Below, piece after piece: positions 36,095 through 44,915 of a stretch of DNA of 64,000 nt. Both the position numbers and the translations under genes were made by a program. The notes beneath the pieces were generated by a model. That model was not told the origin of the DNA. It saw only the letters and a list, made by a program, of their open reading frames with translations, and ran no database searches. Where the stretch lies: assembly GCA_046759385.1 (NCBI GenBank), contig JBHICC010000003.1, positions 16,553 through 80,552 of the forward strand, written 5' to 3'. Origin of the DNA: JBHICC01 sp046759385. GTDB taxonomy: Bacteria > Pseudomonadota > Gammaproteobacteria > Acidiferrobacterales > SPGG2. Position 1 is the stretch's first letter, and every line of letters begins with the position of its first letter.

Positions 36095-37237
36095 CTACTT
36101 AAGCTGTTCATAGAGCAGGCCTAGGATCTGCTCGCTCGTCTTCGAAGCATCGGGCACACCTTCTTGGTTCAGAACCTCAACCGTTGTGCCAACTCCGGAT
36201 TCCTTCAGGGCGACCCGCCACTCGATGTCTTGTTCCTCTCTCTTTTTCCTCTTTTTTTTCTTCTTTTTCTTCCTACTGGTTTCGTCGGGAATAATGTAAC
36301 GGACATAATATGTCCAATTGGAGTGGTCGCGTTCCTCGACGGTGAACCCGATTCGATCCAGCGACAGACCCACGCGTCGCCACGCACGCTCACGACCGTC
36401 CGCCAGCGCCAGGTAAGAATGACCGTTCTCGGCGCGAATCAATTTAGCGCGGGCTAACTTGGGCTTGATACTGGTCTCGACCGCAGCGGTGATGGTATCG
36501 GCTTTCGGGCGCGATGTTCCCAGGTGCACCATCAGGCGACGCAACATCTCGGCTTCAAGGTCGGGATCAGAGGGTCGTGGCTTCCAGGCCGAATGGCCCT
36601 CAAGCTCGCGTCCCGATACATCGACGGGACCGGTGTCATACACGATCACGCTCTGCAAGCCGCGGTGGCTCATAAAGATTTCCGTGCTGCCGGGCTCTTC
36701 AGCCCGCTCGAGGCGGATGCGGTACTTATCACGCAGGCCCGTGCCAGCGCCTTGTCCGGTGATCTTTGAGAAAAACCGTGACACGCCGCCGCCTGCCAAC
36801 GCCCGGTTCTCCGCCCAGTTAGTCTCGATAATTCCCGCCGCCGGTTCTTCCTTCGCGATAGTCAGCCCCATCTTATCGACGAAGTCACGCAACAGCGGCC
36901 AAAGTTGATCAGGCGCGGCCTTGACGACCAACCACTGTTGAGCGCCAGCGCGTACAAGCCGGATATTGTCATATTGCGGGAGCAACCCGGCGTGTTGCGT
37001 GCCGCCCCCTTGTTGCTTGCGCTCTGCCTCGAATGCCGAGTATGTCGCCGCGCCCGCCGTACCGGTCCTCGATGTGTGCGAGTCGGGTGGCAAGCTGCTG
37101 AGGTCTGGCGGCACCTCAAGCGGCGGTAAGGTCCGTGTCGCCTCGTAGTCAATCTTAGTACCTTTCTTAGAACCGCCGCAGCCCCCCGCCACGACGGTAA
37201 GCAAGAAGAGAGCGAGTATAAGACTGGTACTCTTCAT
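36095..37237 (-). CDS. bamC: Outer-membrane assembly lipoprotein BamC (NlpB)
   Basis: Lipoprotein partner of the BAM complex that inserts beta-barrels in the outer membrane. ATG 37237 gives MKSTSLILALFLLTVVAGGC, a lipoprotein signal with lipidated Cys20. After a disordered start (YEATRTLPPLEVPPDL, typical of BamC binding BamD) come two helix-grip-like domains. The product is 380 residues, somewhat long. Part of the excess is a Lys/Arg-rich insertion in the second domain (SRKKKKKKKRKKREEQ). It is next to dapA, the classical dapA-nlpB order. Confidence 0.9.
   Translation of the reverse strand: MKSTSLILALFLLTVVAGGCGGSKKGTKIDYEATRTLPPLEVPPDLSSLPPDSHTSRTGTAGAATYSAFEAERKQQGGGTQHAGLLPQYDNIRLVRAGAQQWLVVKAAPDQLWPLLRDFVDKMGLTIAKEEPAAGIIETNWAENRALAGGGVSRFFSKITGQGAGTGLRDKYRIRLERAEEPGSTEIFMSHRGLQSVIVYDTGPVDVSGRELEGHSAWKPRPSDPDLEAEMLRRLMVHLGTSRPKADTITAAVETSIKPKLARAKLIRAENGHSYLALADGRERAWRRVGLSLDRIGFTVEERDHSNWTYYVRYIIPDETSRKKKKKKKRKKREEQDIEWRVALKESGVGTTVEVLNQEGVPDASKTSEQILGLLYEQLK
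36233..36274. repeat. 42-base pure pyrimidine/purine tract inside bamC
   Basis: The plus strand is only C and T from 36233 to 36274; the coding strand is all purine and gives a Lys/Arg/Glu run. Such tracts slip in replication and may form triplex DNA. No A or G interrupts it on the plus strand. Confidence 0.8.
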
Positions 37238-37281
37238 GCTGTGCGCACTCAAAAAACAGTCTACTTAAGAATATAGATGAA

Positions 37282-38157
37282 CTACAGTACGCCCGCGCCG
37301 CGCAGTGTCTGGCGTACCGGTTCGTGGAATGACTCGGACAATGGCGTCAACGGCAGACGGATCCCACCTTCGATCAGTCCCATCTCCTTCAACGCCCATT
37401 TGACCGGAATAGGGTTAGATTCTACAAACAGTTTTTTATGGAGATCCATCAAACGATCGTTGATATCCCGCGCGGTCGCTTCGTCCTTCTCCAACGCCGC
37501 TCGGCACATCTCGCTCATCTGGCGCGGGGCTACGTTCGCTGTCACCGAGATCACGCCTTTACCACCGGCTAGGATCAAGTCCAGCGCAGTCGCATCGTCG
37601 CCCGAGTAGACATCCATCGAATCGCCGCAAGCTTGCGTGATCTGCACGACCCGCTCGATGTCGCCCGTAGCCTCCTTAACGCCGACGATGTTAGGAATGG
37701 GGCCGAGGCGTATGACCGTTTCCGGTAACATGTCACAGGCTGTACGGCCTGGCACGTTGTAGAGAATCTGAGGTATTGCGACCGCCTCGGCAATCGCCTT
37801 GTAGTGCTGATACAACCCCTCCTGCGTCGGCTTATTATAGTATGGGGTAACTAGCAGACTGGCGTCCGCGCGCGCTTCGTGAGCGTAGCGCGTAAGTTCA
37901 ATGGCTTCGGCTGTCGAGTTGGCACCGGTACCAGCGATAACTGGAATCCGTCCGTTAACGTGCGCCACCGTCTCCCTAATGATGCGGCAATGCTCCTCGA
38001 TATTCACCGTCGCCGACTCACCGGTTGTTCCGACGGCAATAATGGCGCTGGTACCGTTGTCGACGTGGAAATCAATTAACGGAGGCAGGGCGGCCAGATC
38101 CACCGTGCCGTCTTCTCGCATCGGCGTAACCAAAGCAACCATGCTGCCGTGAAACAT
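37282..38157 (-). CDS. dapA: 4-hydroxy-tetrahydrodipicolinate synthase
   Basis: Condenses aspartate semialdehyde and pyruvate, the first committed step to diaminopimelate and lysine. ATG 38157 gives MFHGSMVALVTPMREDGTVD and 291 residues, the family length; the frame is open upstream but without family content. Seen are GTTGESATV, the Tyr in LYNVPGRTACD, and the Schiff-base Lys in IVGVKEATGD. It is followed by bamC 44 bases downstream and is divergent from the sugar-dehydrogenase gene. Confidence 0.97.
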   Translation of the reverse strand: MFHGSMVALVTPMREDGTVDLAALPPLIDFHVDNGTSAIIAVGTTGESATVNIEEHCRIIRETVAHVNGRIPVIAGTGANSTAEAIELTRYAHEARADASLLVTPYYNKPTQEGLYQHYKAIAEAVAIPQILYNVPGRTACDMLPETVIRLGPIPNIVGVKEATGDIERVVQITQACGDSMDVYSGDDATALDLILAGGKGVISVTANVAPRQMSEMCRAALEKDEATARDINDRLMDLHKKLFVESNPIPVKWALKEMGLIEGGIRLPLTPLSESFHEPVRQTLRGAGVL

Positions 38158-38341
38158 AGCGGGTAATCCTGGGATAATCCGGTAAACGGCATGGTACTGT
38201 CCCCTCTCCGGGTTGACAAGTAAGCCGCTCTCGGCCCTGCAAAACGCGGGCTGGAACGGGCCGCCGGCAAAACCGCAAACTAGACGGCTAAATCGGGTCA
38301 GTAGATCAAGCGTGCGGAGCGTGCTTGGGCGTGGAGGAACC

Positions 38342-39529
38342 ATGTCACGAAACACGATAGCAACGGTGTTGACGGCATTGCATTTGCTCGCCATGTTGGC
38401 TCTCGGCGAATCTGCTCACGCCGTCGTTTGTGCTGAGAAAAACGCAAACCAGCCCATCCCGCGCATCGCGCTGCGCGAGGTCGCAAGCGGCCTTAGGAAA
38501 CCGGTGCACGTCACCAATGCCGGTGATGGTAGTAACCGGCTCTTTATCGTCGAACAAGGCGGTGTGATCCGCATACTCGAAGTTGGCCAGCTGCGTGCTC
38601 AGCCCTTCTTGGACATACAGGATCGTGTGGTCAGTGGCGGTGAACGCGGATTATTGAGCGTGGCCTTCCATCCAAACTACGCGAGAAATGGCCGCTTCTA
38701 TGTCAATTACACTACGCGCGACCGTGGCCTTTTCACGATTGTGGGGGAGTTTGAACGCGCGACTCCAAATCATGCCAACTCACGCAGCGAGCGCGTGTTA
38801 CTGAAGATCCGACAGCCATTCGGTAACCATAATGGTGGACAACTGGCATTCGGACCCGAGGGCTACCTCTACATCGGCATGGGCGATGGCGGTGCTGCCA
38901 ACGACCCCCATGACAACGGACAAAAAACCGATACGTTATTGGGCGCAATGTTGCGTGTCGACATCGATCGGCGCACGCCAAGTCAAGCCTATGCGATCCC
39001 GCCTGACAACCCATTCACAGGCCGACCGGGATATCGCCCCGAGATCTGGGCCTACGGATTGCGCAACCCCTGGCGTTTCTCTTTCGACGTAGCAAACGGA
39101 CGTCTTTATCTAGCTGACGTCGGGCAGAATAGCTATGAGGAGATCGATGTGATCGAGAAAGGCGGCAACTATGGTTGGAACATCATGGAAGGCAACATCT
39201 GTACCCCTGATGTCAATCGACGCTGTAATAAAACCGGCCTCTCACTGCCGATCTTTACCTATCCACAGCCCGAGGGATTCTCTGTTACCGGTGGGTTCGT
39301 GTATCGGGGCCGCGCGATCCCGGCATTGTGCGGCGTTTATGTTTACGGAGATTACGTAACCGAACGTATCTGGGGATTGCGTTACGATGGTTACCGCGTA
39401 ACGCGTCAGCGAAAGTTGCTGAAGACACGTCATGCGATCAGTAGTTTCGGCGAGGATGAGGTGCGAGAGCTTTATGTGGCCGATCACGCGGGCGGCAAGA
39501 TCCTGAAGATGGTGCCAGCCATCCGCTAG
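38342..39529 (+). CDS. Secreted PQQ-dependent sugar dehydrogenase family protein
   Basis: A periplasmic six-bladed beta-propeller of the soluble glucose dehydrogenase/YliI family (395 residues). GGAGGAACC precedes the ATG, and residues 1-27 form a signal peptide ending ESAHA. Family blocks are GERGLLSVAFHPNY (catalytic His), FGNHNGGQLAFGPEGYLYIGMGDGG, EIWAYGLRNPWRFSFD and LYLADVGQNSYEEIDVI. It would oxidise aldoses with PQQ, passing electrons to the respiratory chain; no PQQ synthesis gene is in the window. Four Cys residues, CTPDVNRRC among them, could form disulfides. Confidence 0.9.
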   Translation: MSRNTIATVLTALHLLAMLALGESAHAVVCAEKNANQPIPRIALREVASGLRKPVHVTNAGDGSNRLFIVEQGGVIRILEVGQLRAQPFLDIQDRVVSGGERGLLSVAFHPNYARNGRFYVNYTTRDRGLFTIVGEFERATPNHANSRSERVLLKIRQPFGNHNGGQLAFGPEGYLYIGMGDGGAANDPHDNGQKTDTLLGAMLRVDIDRRTPSQAYAIPPDNPFTGRPGYRPEIWAYGLRNPWRFSFDVANGRLYLADVGQNSYEEIDVIEKGGNYGWNIMEGNICTPDVNRRCNKTGLSLPIFTYPQPEGFSVTGGFVYRGRAIPALCGVYVYGDYVTERIWGLRYDGYRVTRQRKLLKTRHAISSFGEDEVRELYVADHAGGKILKMVPAIR

Positions 39530-39541
39530 GCCGATCACTCC

Positions 39542-40126
39542 TCAGGGAATACTCTCTATCGTATAACGCTGGACCTTGATTTCGTCGGACCAGGAGTCAG
39601 AGGCAAGTCCCGCTTTACCTTTAAGTTGACACAAAAATTCATGCGGATCGGGCAGCGACTCCCAGACCGAGGGGAGATAGGTCGCGCGATAAGTACCTTG
39701 CTCCAGTATCACCCCGTCGATTCCGGGACGGAGTTGTCGAACCAAGTCGCCCTCGGACGTGAATACGATGGGCTCGGGGCGTCCCAGAACAGAGATGTGC
39801 ACATTTAGTTGGTTGAACTCGGTTGCGGTCAACGGCGAGAAACGCGGATCACTAAACGCGGCCGAATAAGCGTTGCACACGACGTCCTCAGCCAACACCC
39901 GTTTTCGATCAAGTGAACCAATACAGCCGCGCAGCTCGAGAGCGACCTTGATGGTAACAAAGCTCGCACCGGGTTCACGCAGCTGCAGGCTGTACTCGCT
40001 GGAATCTATGCGCAGTCGCTCGCCGATAAGTCCCTTCTCGATCGACGCCGTTGCCAACGTTAAGAGCGTCTCGCGCTCCGCGGATGAAAGACCGGGACCG
40101 AGCTTATTGGAAGAGGTAAGCGCCAT
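39542..40126 (-). CDS. AmmeMemoRadiSam system protein A (AMMECR1 domain)
   Basis: A 194-residue protein of the AMMECR1 family, whose hallmark LRGCIGSL is present, followed by NAYSAAFSDPRFSPL. In bacteria and archaea it occurs with a Memo-like protein and a radical SAM enzyme as the AmmeMemoRadiSam system, thought to modify an unknown target. Its start lies 23 bases inside the end of the Memo-like gene, so translation is probably coupled. The biochemical role is not known. Confidence 0.92.
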   Translation of the reverse strand: MALTSSNKLGPGLSSAERETLLTLATASIEKGLIGERLRIDSSEYSLQLREPGASFVTIKVALELRGCIGSLDRKRVLAEDVVCNAYSAAFSDPRFSPLTATEFNQLNVHISVLGRPEPIVFTSEGDLVRQLRPGIDGVILEQGTYRATYLPSVWESLPDPHEFLCQLKGKAGLASDSWSDEIKVQRYTIESIP

Positions 40127-40895
40127 AGCCTACTACCTGATTCCGGGGTCCGGCGGTATCGCCTGAATTTCGCAAATCGATGGTTGTCGCACGCATACCT
40201 CGACTGCGTGCGATATGCAGTAGCCCATTGACCGGATCGCGGCCGCAAGCGTGATCGTATTCGATGTCTTCGGGTCTCAACCGCTCGATTGCGCGCGACG
40301 TTGCACTGTCCAGACGGCGTGCCGTCTCGTAGTCGTGGTAATGGCTCAGATCGGAACTAACCACGATCAACGTCTCCGGACCCCCCCAAAGGATCTTCAA
40401 TACTTGCGCAACCTCCGAGGGCGTGGCGCGTCCCACTGCTAATGGCACGACTGTAAAATTCGCCAGCACCGTTTGTAGAAAAGGAAGATGCACCTCCAAG
40501 CTGTGTTCCTGCGTATGTGCCTCATCCATGACCTGTACCTGTGGCAAATCAATGATTTTTTCCACCGCATCTTTGTCGATCGTTACCTCGCCTAACGGTG
40601 TTGCCAGGCTGTCAACATGCGGTAGCGCAAGTCCCCGCAGCGGCACCCGATGCGCCGGACCCAATAGAATGACTCGGGTTACCAATTCACGCGCGGGCAC
40701 GATGCGCACGTAGACACTCGCGGCGATCGGCCCTGAATAGATGTAGCCCGCGTGTGGGGCAATTACCGCTTTGGGTACCGGCGCCGCTGCGGACTGCTCC
40801 ACCTCGCCGATGAGCGCGTTTACCATGGTGCTTAGTTCGCCCGGATCTGCCGGATAGAACAGGCCGGCGACAGCCGGTTTACGCACGTTTACCAT
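40104..40895 (-). CDS. AmmeMemoRadiSam system protein B (Memo-like)
   Basis: A 263-residue Memo-family protein with the fold of non-heme iron dioxygenases. It starts VRKPAVAGLFYPADPGEL and shows IAPHAGYIYSG with the first His, LLGPAHRVPL, DEAHTQEHSLEVHLPFLQ, and SSDLSHYHDYETA. These His residues match the predicted metal pocket, and human Memo1 is a copper- or iron-linked protein. It is first of a two-gene operon with the AMMECR1 gene and is divergent from the radical SAM partner. Confidence 0.93.
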   Translation of the reverse strand: MVNVRKPAVAGLFYPADPGELSTMVNALIGEVEQSAAAPVPKAVIAPHAGYIYSGPIAASVYVRIVPARELVTRVILLGPAHRVPLRGLALPHVDSLATPLGEVTIDKDAVEKIIDLPQVQVMDEAHTQEHSLEVHLPFLQTVLANFTVVPLAVGRATPSEVAQVLKILWGGPETLIVVSSDLSHYHDYETARRLDSATSRAIERLRPEDIEYDHACGRDPVNGLLHIARSRGMRATTIDLRNSGDTAGPRNQVVGYGAYLFQ

Positions 40896-41056
40896 AGCGC
40901 TAAATCCTCATTGCTCAGTTCAAAAATGCGCCGAAACGGGTGTTTTTTCAAGATCCGTGTACAATTTGATGATTACAGCTTTGAATTCAGTCGCCCGCGC
41001 CCCATTCAATATATATCTATATTAGGTGATCCTGGCGCAGCCACGACGAATTGGCC

Positions 41057-42157
41057 ATGAAAGACCGCGAAGAACTGGGTACGGTTGTCCCGACCCGGTA
41101 CTGGCATAAGCTGGAAAACGGCCGCGTGCAATGCGATGTCTGCCCACGCTATTGCAAGCTTCGCCCAGGTCAACGTGGCGTGTGCTTCGTCCGCGCGAAT
41201 CAGGCCGACGAGATCGTGCTGACAACCTACGGAAGATCGAGCGGGTATTGCGTCGACCCGATCGAAAAAAAACCACTCAACCACTATCTCCCAGGTACAC
41301 CGATCTTGTCCTTCGGTACCGCGGGTTGCAATCTCGCCTGCAAGTTTTGCCAGAACTGGGATATTAGCAAGTCCCGCGAGATCGATACCTTGGCCGATCA
41401 GGCTTCACCTGAAAAGATTGCGAGGGTTGCGCAGCGATTGGATTGTCGCAGCGTCGCTTACACCTATAACGACCCCGTGATCTTCATGGAGTATGCGATT
41501 GACGTGGCGCTCGCCTGCCGTGAGGCCGACATCAGATCAGTGGCAGTGACTGCGGGCTACATTGCCGATGAACCACGCGTGGAGTTCTATCGGCATATGG
41601 ATGCCGCAAACGTCGATCTTAAGGCGTTTACCGAAAAATTCTACTACAAGATCTGTGGCGGGCACTTGCAACCGGTGTTGGACACACTCAAGTATCTCAA
41701 GCACGAAACCGACGTCTGGTTCGAGATAACGACATTACTGATCCCAGGTGAAAATGATTCTGAGAACGAACTCGAAGAGATGACACAGTGGGTAGTCGAG
41801 AGTGTCGGCCAGGATGTCCCATGGCATTTCACCGCGTTCCATCCCGATTGGAAAATGATGGACAAACCGCGCACGTCCGCTTCGACGCTCACGCGTGCGC
41901 GGAACATTGCGGTCAAAAACGGAGTGCGCTACGCCTATACCGGCAACGTACATGATGAAAAAGGTGGCAGCAGCTACTGCCACGCATGCGGCCAGAAACT
42001 GATCGGTCGAGACTGGTACGTTCTCACGGCTTGGCATCTGAATAGGGACGGCACGTGCGCGTCCTGTGGAACACCGTGCGCCGGAGTGTTCGAAGCCGAG
42101 CCCGGAGTCTGGGGTGCCCGACGCCTGCCCGTACGCCTGAAAGACTTTGCCGCGTAG
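41057..42157 (+). CDS. AmmeMemoRadiSam system radical SAM enzyme
   Basis: A 366-residue radical SAM enzyme related to pyruvate formate-lyase activases. It has an N-terminal Cys region (CDVCPRYCKLRPGQRGVCFVR), the SAM motif CNLACKFCQNW, and a C-terminal zinc-ribbon-like part (CHACGQKL ... CASCGTPCAG). It belongs with the AMMECR1 and Memo proteins coded divergently 160 bases away. The start is taken as ATG 41057; a TTG two codons upstream is possible. A glycyl-radical-like activation of an unknown protein has been suggested for the family; nothing in the window identifies the target. Confidence 0.92.
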   Translation: MKDREELGTVVPTRYWHKLENGRVQCDVCPRYCKLRPGQRGVCFVRANQADEIVLTTYGRSSGYCVDPIEKKPLNHYLPGTPILSFGTAGCNLACKFCQNWDISKSREIDTLADQASPEKIARVAQRLDCRSVAYTYNDPVIFMEYAIDVALACREADIRSVAVTAGYIADEPRVEFYRHMDAANVDLKAFTEKFYYKICGGHLQPVLDTLKYLKHETDVWFEITTLLIPGENDSENELEEMTQWVVESVGQDVPWHFTAFHPDWKMMDKPRTSASTLTRARNIAVKNGVRYAYTGNVHDEKGGSSYCHACGQKLIGRDWYVLTAWHLNRDGTCASCGTPCAGVFEAEPGVWGARRLPVRLKDFAA

Positions 42158-42190
42158 CGCCCGGCCGGCGTTCGATTGGCTTTGCTCGCG

Positions 42191-42910
42191 ATGACACCTC
42201 AGGCTCAACGCATTCACGAACTCGATCATTTAAGAGACCGCGCACACGTATTTCGCGACCGTATCCATGCGGGTCGCGTGCTCGCCAAGATGCTGAAAGG
42301 CTACGATGGTACCAACGCGCTGGTGTTCGGCATCCCGGCTGGCGGTGTACCGGTCGCGGCAACCTTGGCGAAAAGCCTTGGGCTTGCGCTAGATGTGGCC
42401 GTAGTTAGCAAGATGACCCTGCCTTGGAACACCGAGGTCGGTTACGGGGCGGTGGCATTCGACGGTACGGTGAAAATCAACGATGCCTTGGTCCGCCGTG
42501 TGGGGCTCACCAAGGACCAAGTGGCACAGGGAATCGCGGCTACCGGTACCAAGGTCAAACGGCGCTGCGGCGAACTGCGAGGAAACCGCTCGTTGCCAAA
42601 CTTGGCCCAGCGCCTGGTGTTTGTCGTGGACGACGGGCTCGCGTCAGGATTCACCATGCGCGTTGCGGTCGATGCCTTGACGCGCGCGGGGGCAGATACG
42701 ATTGCGGTGGCGGTACCCACTGCTCACGCGAGTGCGGCCGAGCAGCTAGCGACCAAGGTAACCGCGGTGTATTGCCCCAATGTGCGCGAAGGCTGGGGTT
42801 TTGCCGTGGCCGACGCCTACGAACATTGGTCCGATGTCGAGGAAAGCGAACTCGTGCAACACCTATGTGTGTCTGATGGAGCGGTAACGCACGTACCGTT
42901 ATCTCATTAA
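42191..42910 (+). CDS. Phosphoribosyltransferase family protein
   Basis: A 239-residue type I phosphoribosyltransferase. It has FGIPAGGVPVA near the N-terminus, a long flexible loop region, and a PRPP-binding motif FVVDDGLASGFTM. Residues such as KMTLPWNTEVGYGAV mark the group of standalone phosphoribosyltransferases often next to hydrolases or erythromycin-esterase-like proteins. The base specificity is unknown. ATG 42191 is chosen; a TTG at 42176 would add five residues. The archease gene follows after five bases. Confidence 0.88.
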   Translation: MTPQAQRIHELDHLRDRAHVFRDRIHAGRVLAKMLKGYDGTNALVFGIPAGGVPVAATLAKSLGLALDVAVVSKMTLPWNTEVGYGAVAFDGTVKINDALVRRVGLTKDQVAQGIAATGTKVKRRCGELRGNRSLPNLAQRLVFVVDDGLASGFTMRVAVDALTRAGADTIAVAVPTAHASAAEQLATKVTAVYCPNVREGWGFAVADAYEHWSDVEESELVQHLCVSDGAVTHVPLSH

Positions 42911-42915
42911 TCTCC

Positions 42916-43335
42916 ATGGACGGGCGCTGGGAGCATTTTCCACATGAGGCGGACATGGGTGTGCGCGGGACTGGCGACTCCAGGAACGCGGCATTTGAAC
43001 AGGCGGCATTGGCCATGACCGCAGTAATTACAGATCCGAAGAATGTCGAAAACAAAGAAGAAATATCGATCGCGTGCGAAGCGCCTGACGATGAGCTACT
43101 CCTGGTCGACTGGCTCAACGCGCTGATCTATGAAATGGCAACACGCAACATGCTGTTTGGACGATTTGAAGTAAGTATCACTAATGGCAGTATAGCGGCG
43201 AGGGCCTGGGGGGAGAAAGTGGACACGCAACGACATCAGCCTGCGGTTGAGGTAAAAGGCGCGACTTACACGGCGCTTCATGTCGGACGCGATCGTGGTG
43301 GTGTTTGGGTCGCCCAGTGTGTGGTAGATGTATGA
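42916..43335 (+). CDS. Archease (RtcB co-factor)
   Basis: Archease helps the RNA ligase RtcB turn over and accept guanylate. The 139-residue product starts WEHFPHEADMGVRGTG, the family signature with the metal-binding His and Asp, and ends VQAQCVVDV-like (GVWVAQCVVDV) with the terminal acidic metal site. The rtcB gene begins 92 bases downstream, so the two form the standard pair. The gap between them holds an inverted repeat. Confidence 0.93.
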   Translation: MDGRWEHFPHEADMGVRGTGDSRNAAFEQAALAMTAVITDPKNVENKEEISIACEAPDDELLLVDWLNALIYEMATRNMLFGRFEVSITNGSIAARAWGEKVDTQRHQPAVEVKGATYTALHVGRDRGGVWVAQCVVDV

Positions 43336-43359
43336 TTTTCGTGACCAGTGAACCGTGAT

Positions 43360-43429
43360 TAGTGACTAGTTGATAGTATCGACGAATCACTAGTCACTAG
43401 TGTCACCAGTCGCCTGTAACCGATACTAT
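43360..43429. repeat. Nested inverted repeats reaching into the rtcB start
   Basis: TAGTGACTAGT (43360-43370) and ACTAGTCACTA (43389-43399) are perfect 11-base arms. Outside on the 3' side, ATAGTATCG (43373-43381) can instead pair with CGATACTAT (43421-43429), which covers the first bases of the rtcB ATG (43428). The two pairings partly exclude each other. No ribosome site is visible before rtcB. Confidence 0.55.
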
Positions 43430-44858
43430 GGATCTAAACCTTCTGAAGCGCGAGTCGGAGTTCAGTTGGCGTATCGAAGCACGTGGGAAAATGCGCGCGC
43501 CAGGGATTATTTACGGCAACGAAACGCTCGTCGGCAACATGGATCACAAAGTCTACGAGCAGGTTACCAATGTGGCTACCCTACCTGGTATCGTGCAGGC
43601 CTCCTACGCGATGCCCGATGCGCATTGGGGCTACGGGTTCCCCATCGGCGGGGTAGCGGCGTTCGACCCGGCCGAAGGCGGCGTGATCTCGGCAGGTGGC
43701 GTGGGTTTCGACATTTCCTGTGGCGTGCGCACCCTGCACACGGGCCTAACGCGGACTGATATCGAGGCTGCACAAACGCCGCTAGCCGATGCGCTCTACC
43801 GCAAGATACCTGTCGGTGTCGGCAGCACTGGGCGCATTCGACTGGAAACCGAGGCGATGGACGCCATGCTCACGGGCGGCGCACATTGGGCGATCGAACA
43901 AGGCTATGGTGATCGCCGAGACCTCGAGCGCATCGAGGAGCACGGTTCGATGGCCGGCGCGCAGCCTGCGGCTGTTTCCCCGCAAGCAAAGAAACGTCAG
44001 CGTGACGAGATGGGTACGCTCGGGTCGGGCAATCATTATCTTGAGGTTCAACACGTCACCGAGGTGTACGATTCTGAAGTGGGGGAAGCGTTCGGGCTAC
44101 GCCAAGGCGATGTTGTTGTGAGCATACACTGCGGTTCTCGCGGCCTAGGACATCAGATTGGAACTGAGTTTCTGAAGAAAATGGCCATCAGCGCACAGCA
44201 GCATGGCATTATGCTGCCCGACCGGGAACTGGCTTGTGCACCGTTGGATTCGGCAGTCGGCAAGTCCTATCTTGGCGCCATGCGGGCGGCGATTAATTGC
44301 GCGCTGGCCAATCGGCAAATCATTACGCACTTAACGCGCGAGGTATTTGCCGACGTATTACCCCGGGCAGAACTGAGGCTGCTCTACGATGTCTCCCATA
44401 ACACTTGCAAGGTCGAGCATCATCGCGTCAATGGGGAACGAAAGTGTTTGTTCGTGCACCGCAAGGGGGCAACGCGCGCGTTCGGACCGGACCATCCCGA
44501 TCTGCCTGCTGTTTTGCGCGACGTCGGCCAGCCGGTTCTGATCGGCGGATCCATGGGGACAGCGTCGTATATTCTCGTTGGCACGCGTGCGGGTGAAACC
44601 TTGTCGTTTAGCTCGTCCTGTCACGGCGCCGGGCGCGCCATGAGCCGGCACCAAGCTAAGCGCACGTGGAAAGGCCGCGCGCTCGTCGATGAGCTTGCCG
44701 AACGCGGCATCATTATTCGCAGCCCTTCGATGCGTGGCGTGGCGGAAGAAGCGCCAGGTGCCTATAAAGACGTCAGCACGGTCGTCGATGCCGCTGACGT
44801 CGCGGGGCTCTCGCGCCGAGTGGCGCGTCTTGAACCATTGGTTTGCATTAAAGGATAG
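43428..44858 (+). CDS. rtcB: RtcB 3'-phosphate RNA ligase (RNA-splicing ligase)
   Basis: Joins RNA 2',3'-cyclic phosphate or 3'-phosphate ends to 5'-OH ends using GTP and Mn2+, for RNA repair. The 476 residues carry the metal-binding MPDAHWGYGFPIGGVAAF, GVGFDISCGVRTL (Cys ligand), GTLGSGNHYLEVQ, SIHCGSRGLGHQ, and the region HRKGATRAF; the family C-terminus DVSTVVDAADVAGLSRRVARLEP-like end is complete, including the nucleotidylation His near the SCHGAGR/RKGAT blocks. Its partner archease is directly upstream. No RtcR regulator or RtcA is in the window. Confidence 0.96.
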   Translation: MDLNLLKRESEFSWRIEARGKMRAPGIIYGNETLVGNMDHKVYEQVTNVATLPGIVQASYAMPDAHWGYGFPIGGVAAFDPAEGGVISAGGVGFDISCGVRTLHTGLTRTDIEAAQTPLADALYRKIPVGVGSTGRIRLETEAMDAMLTGGAHWAIEQGYGDRRDLERIEEHGSMAGAQPAAVSPQAKKRQRDEMGTLGSGNHYLEVQHVTEVYDSEVGEAFGLRQGDVVVSIHCGSRGLGHQIGTEFLKKMAISAQQHGIMLPDRELACAPLDSAVGKSYLGAMRAAINCALANRQIITHLTREVFADVLPRAELRLLYDVSHNTCKVEHHRVNGERKCLFVHRKGATRAFGPDHPDLPAVLRDVGQPVLIGGSMGTASYILVGTRAGETLSFSSSCHGAGRAMSRHQAKRTWKGRALVDELAERGIIIRSPSMRGVAEEAPGAYKDVSTVVDAADVAGLSRRVARLEPLVCIKG

Positions 44859-44915
44859 TTCCAGACCAGTTGGCGCTACCGACCAGCGCACCGGGGCTAT
44901 GCTCGGCTTTTGCCT

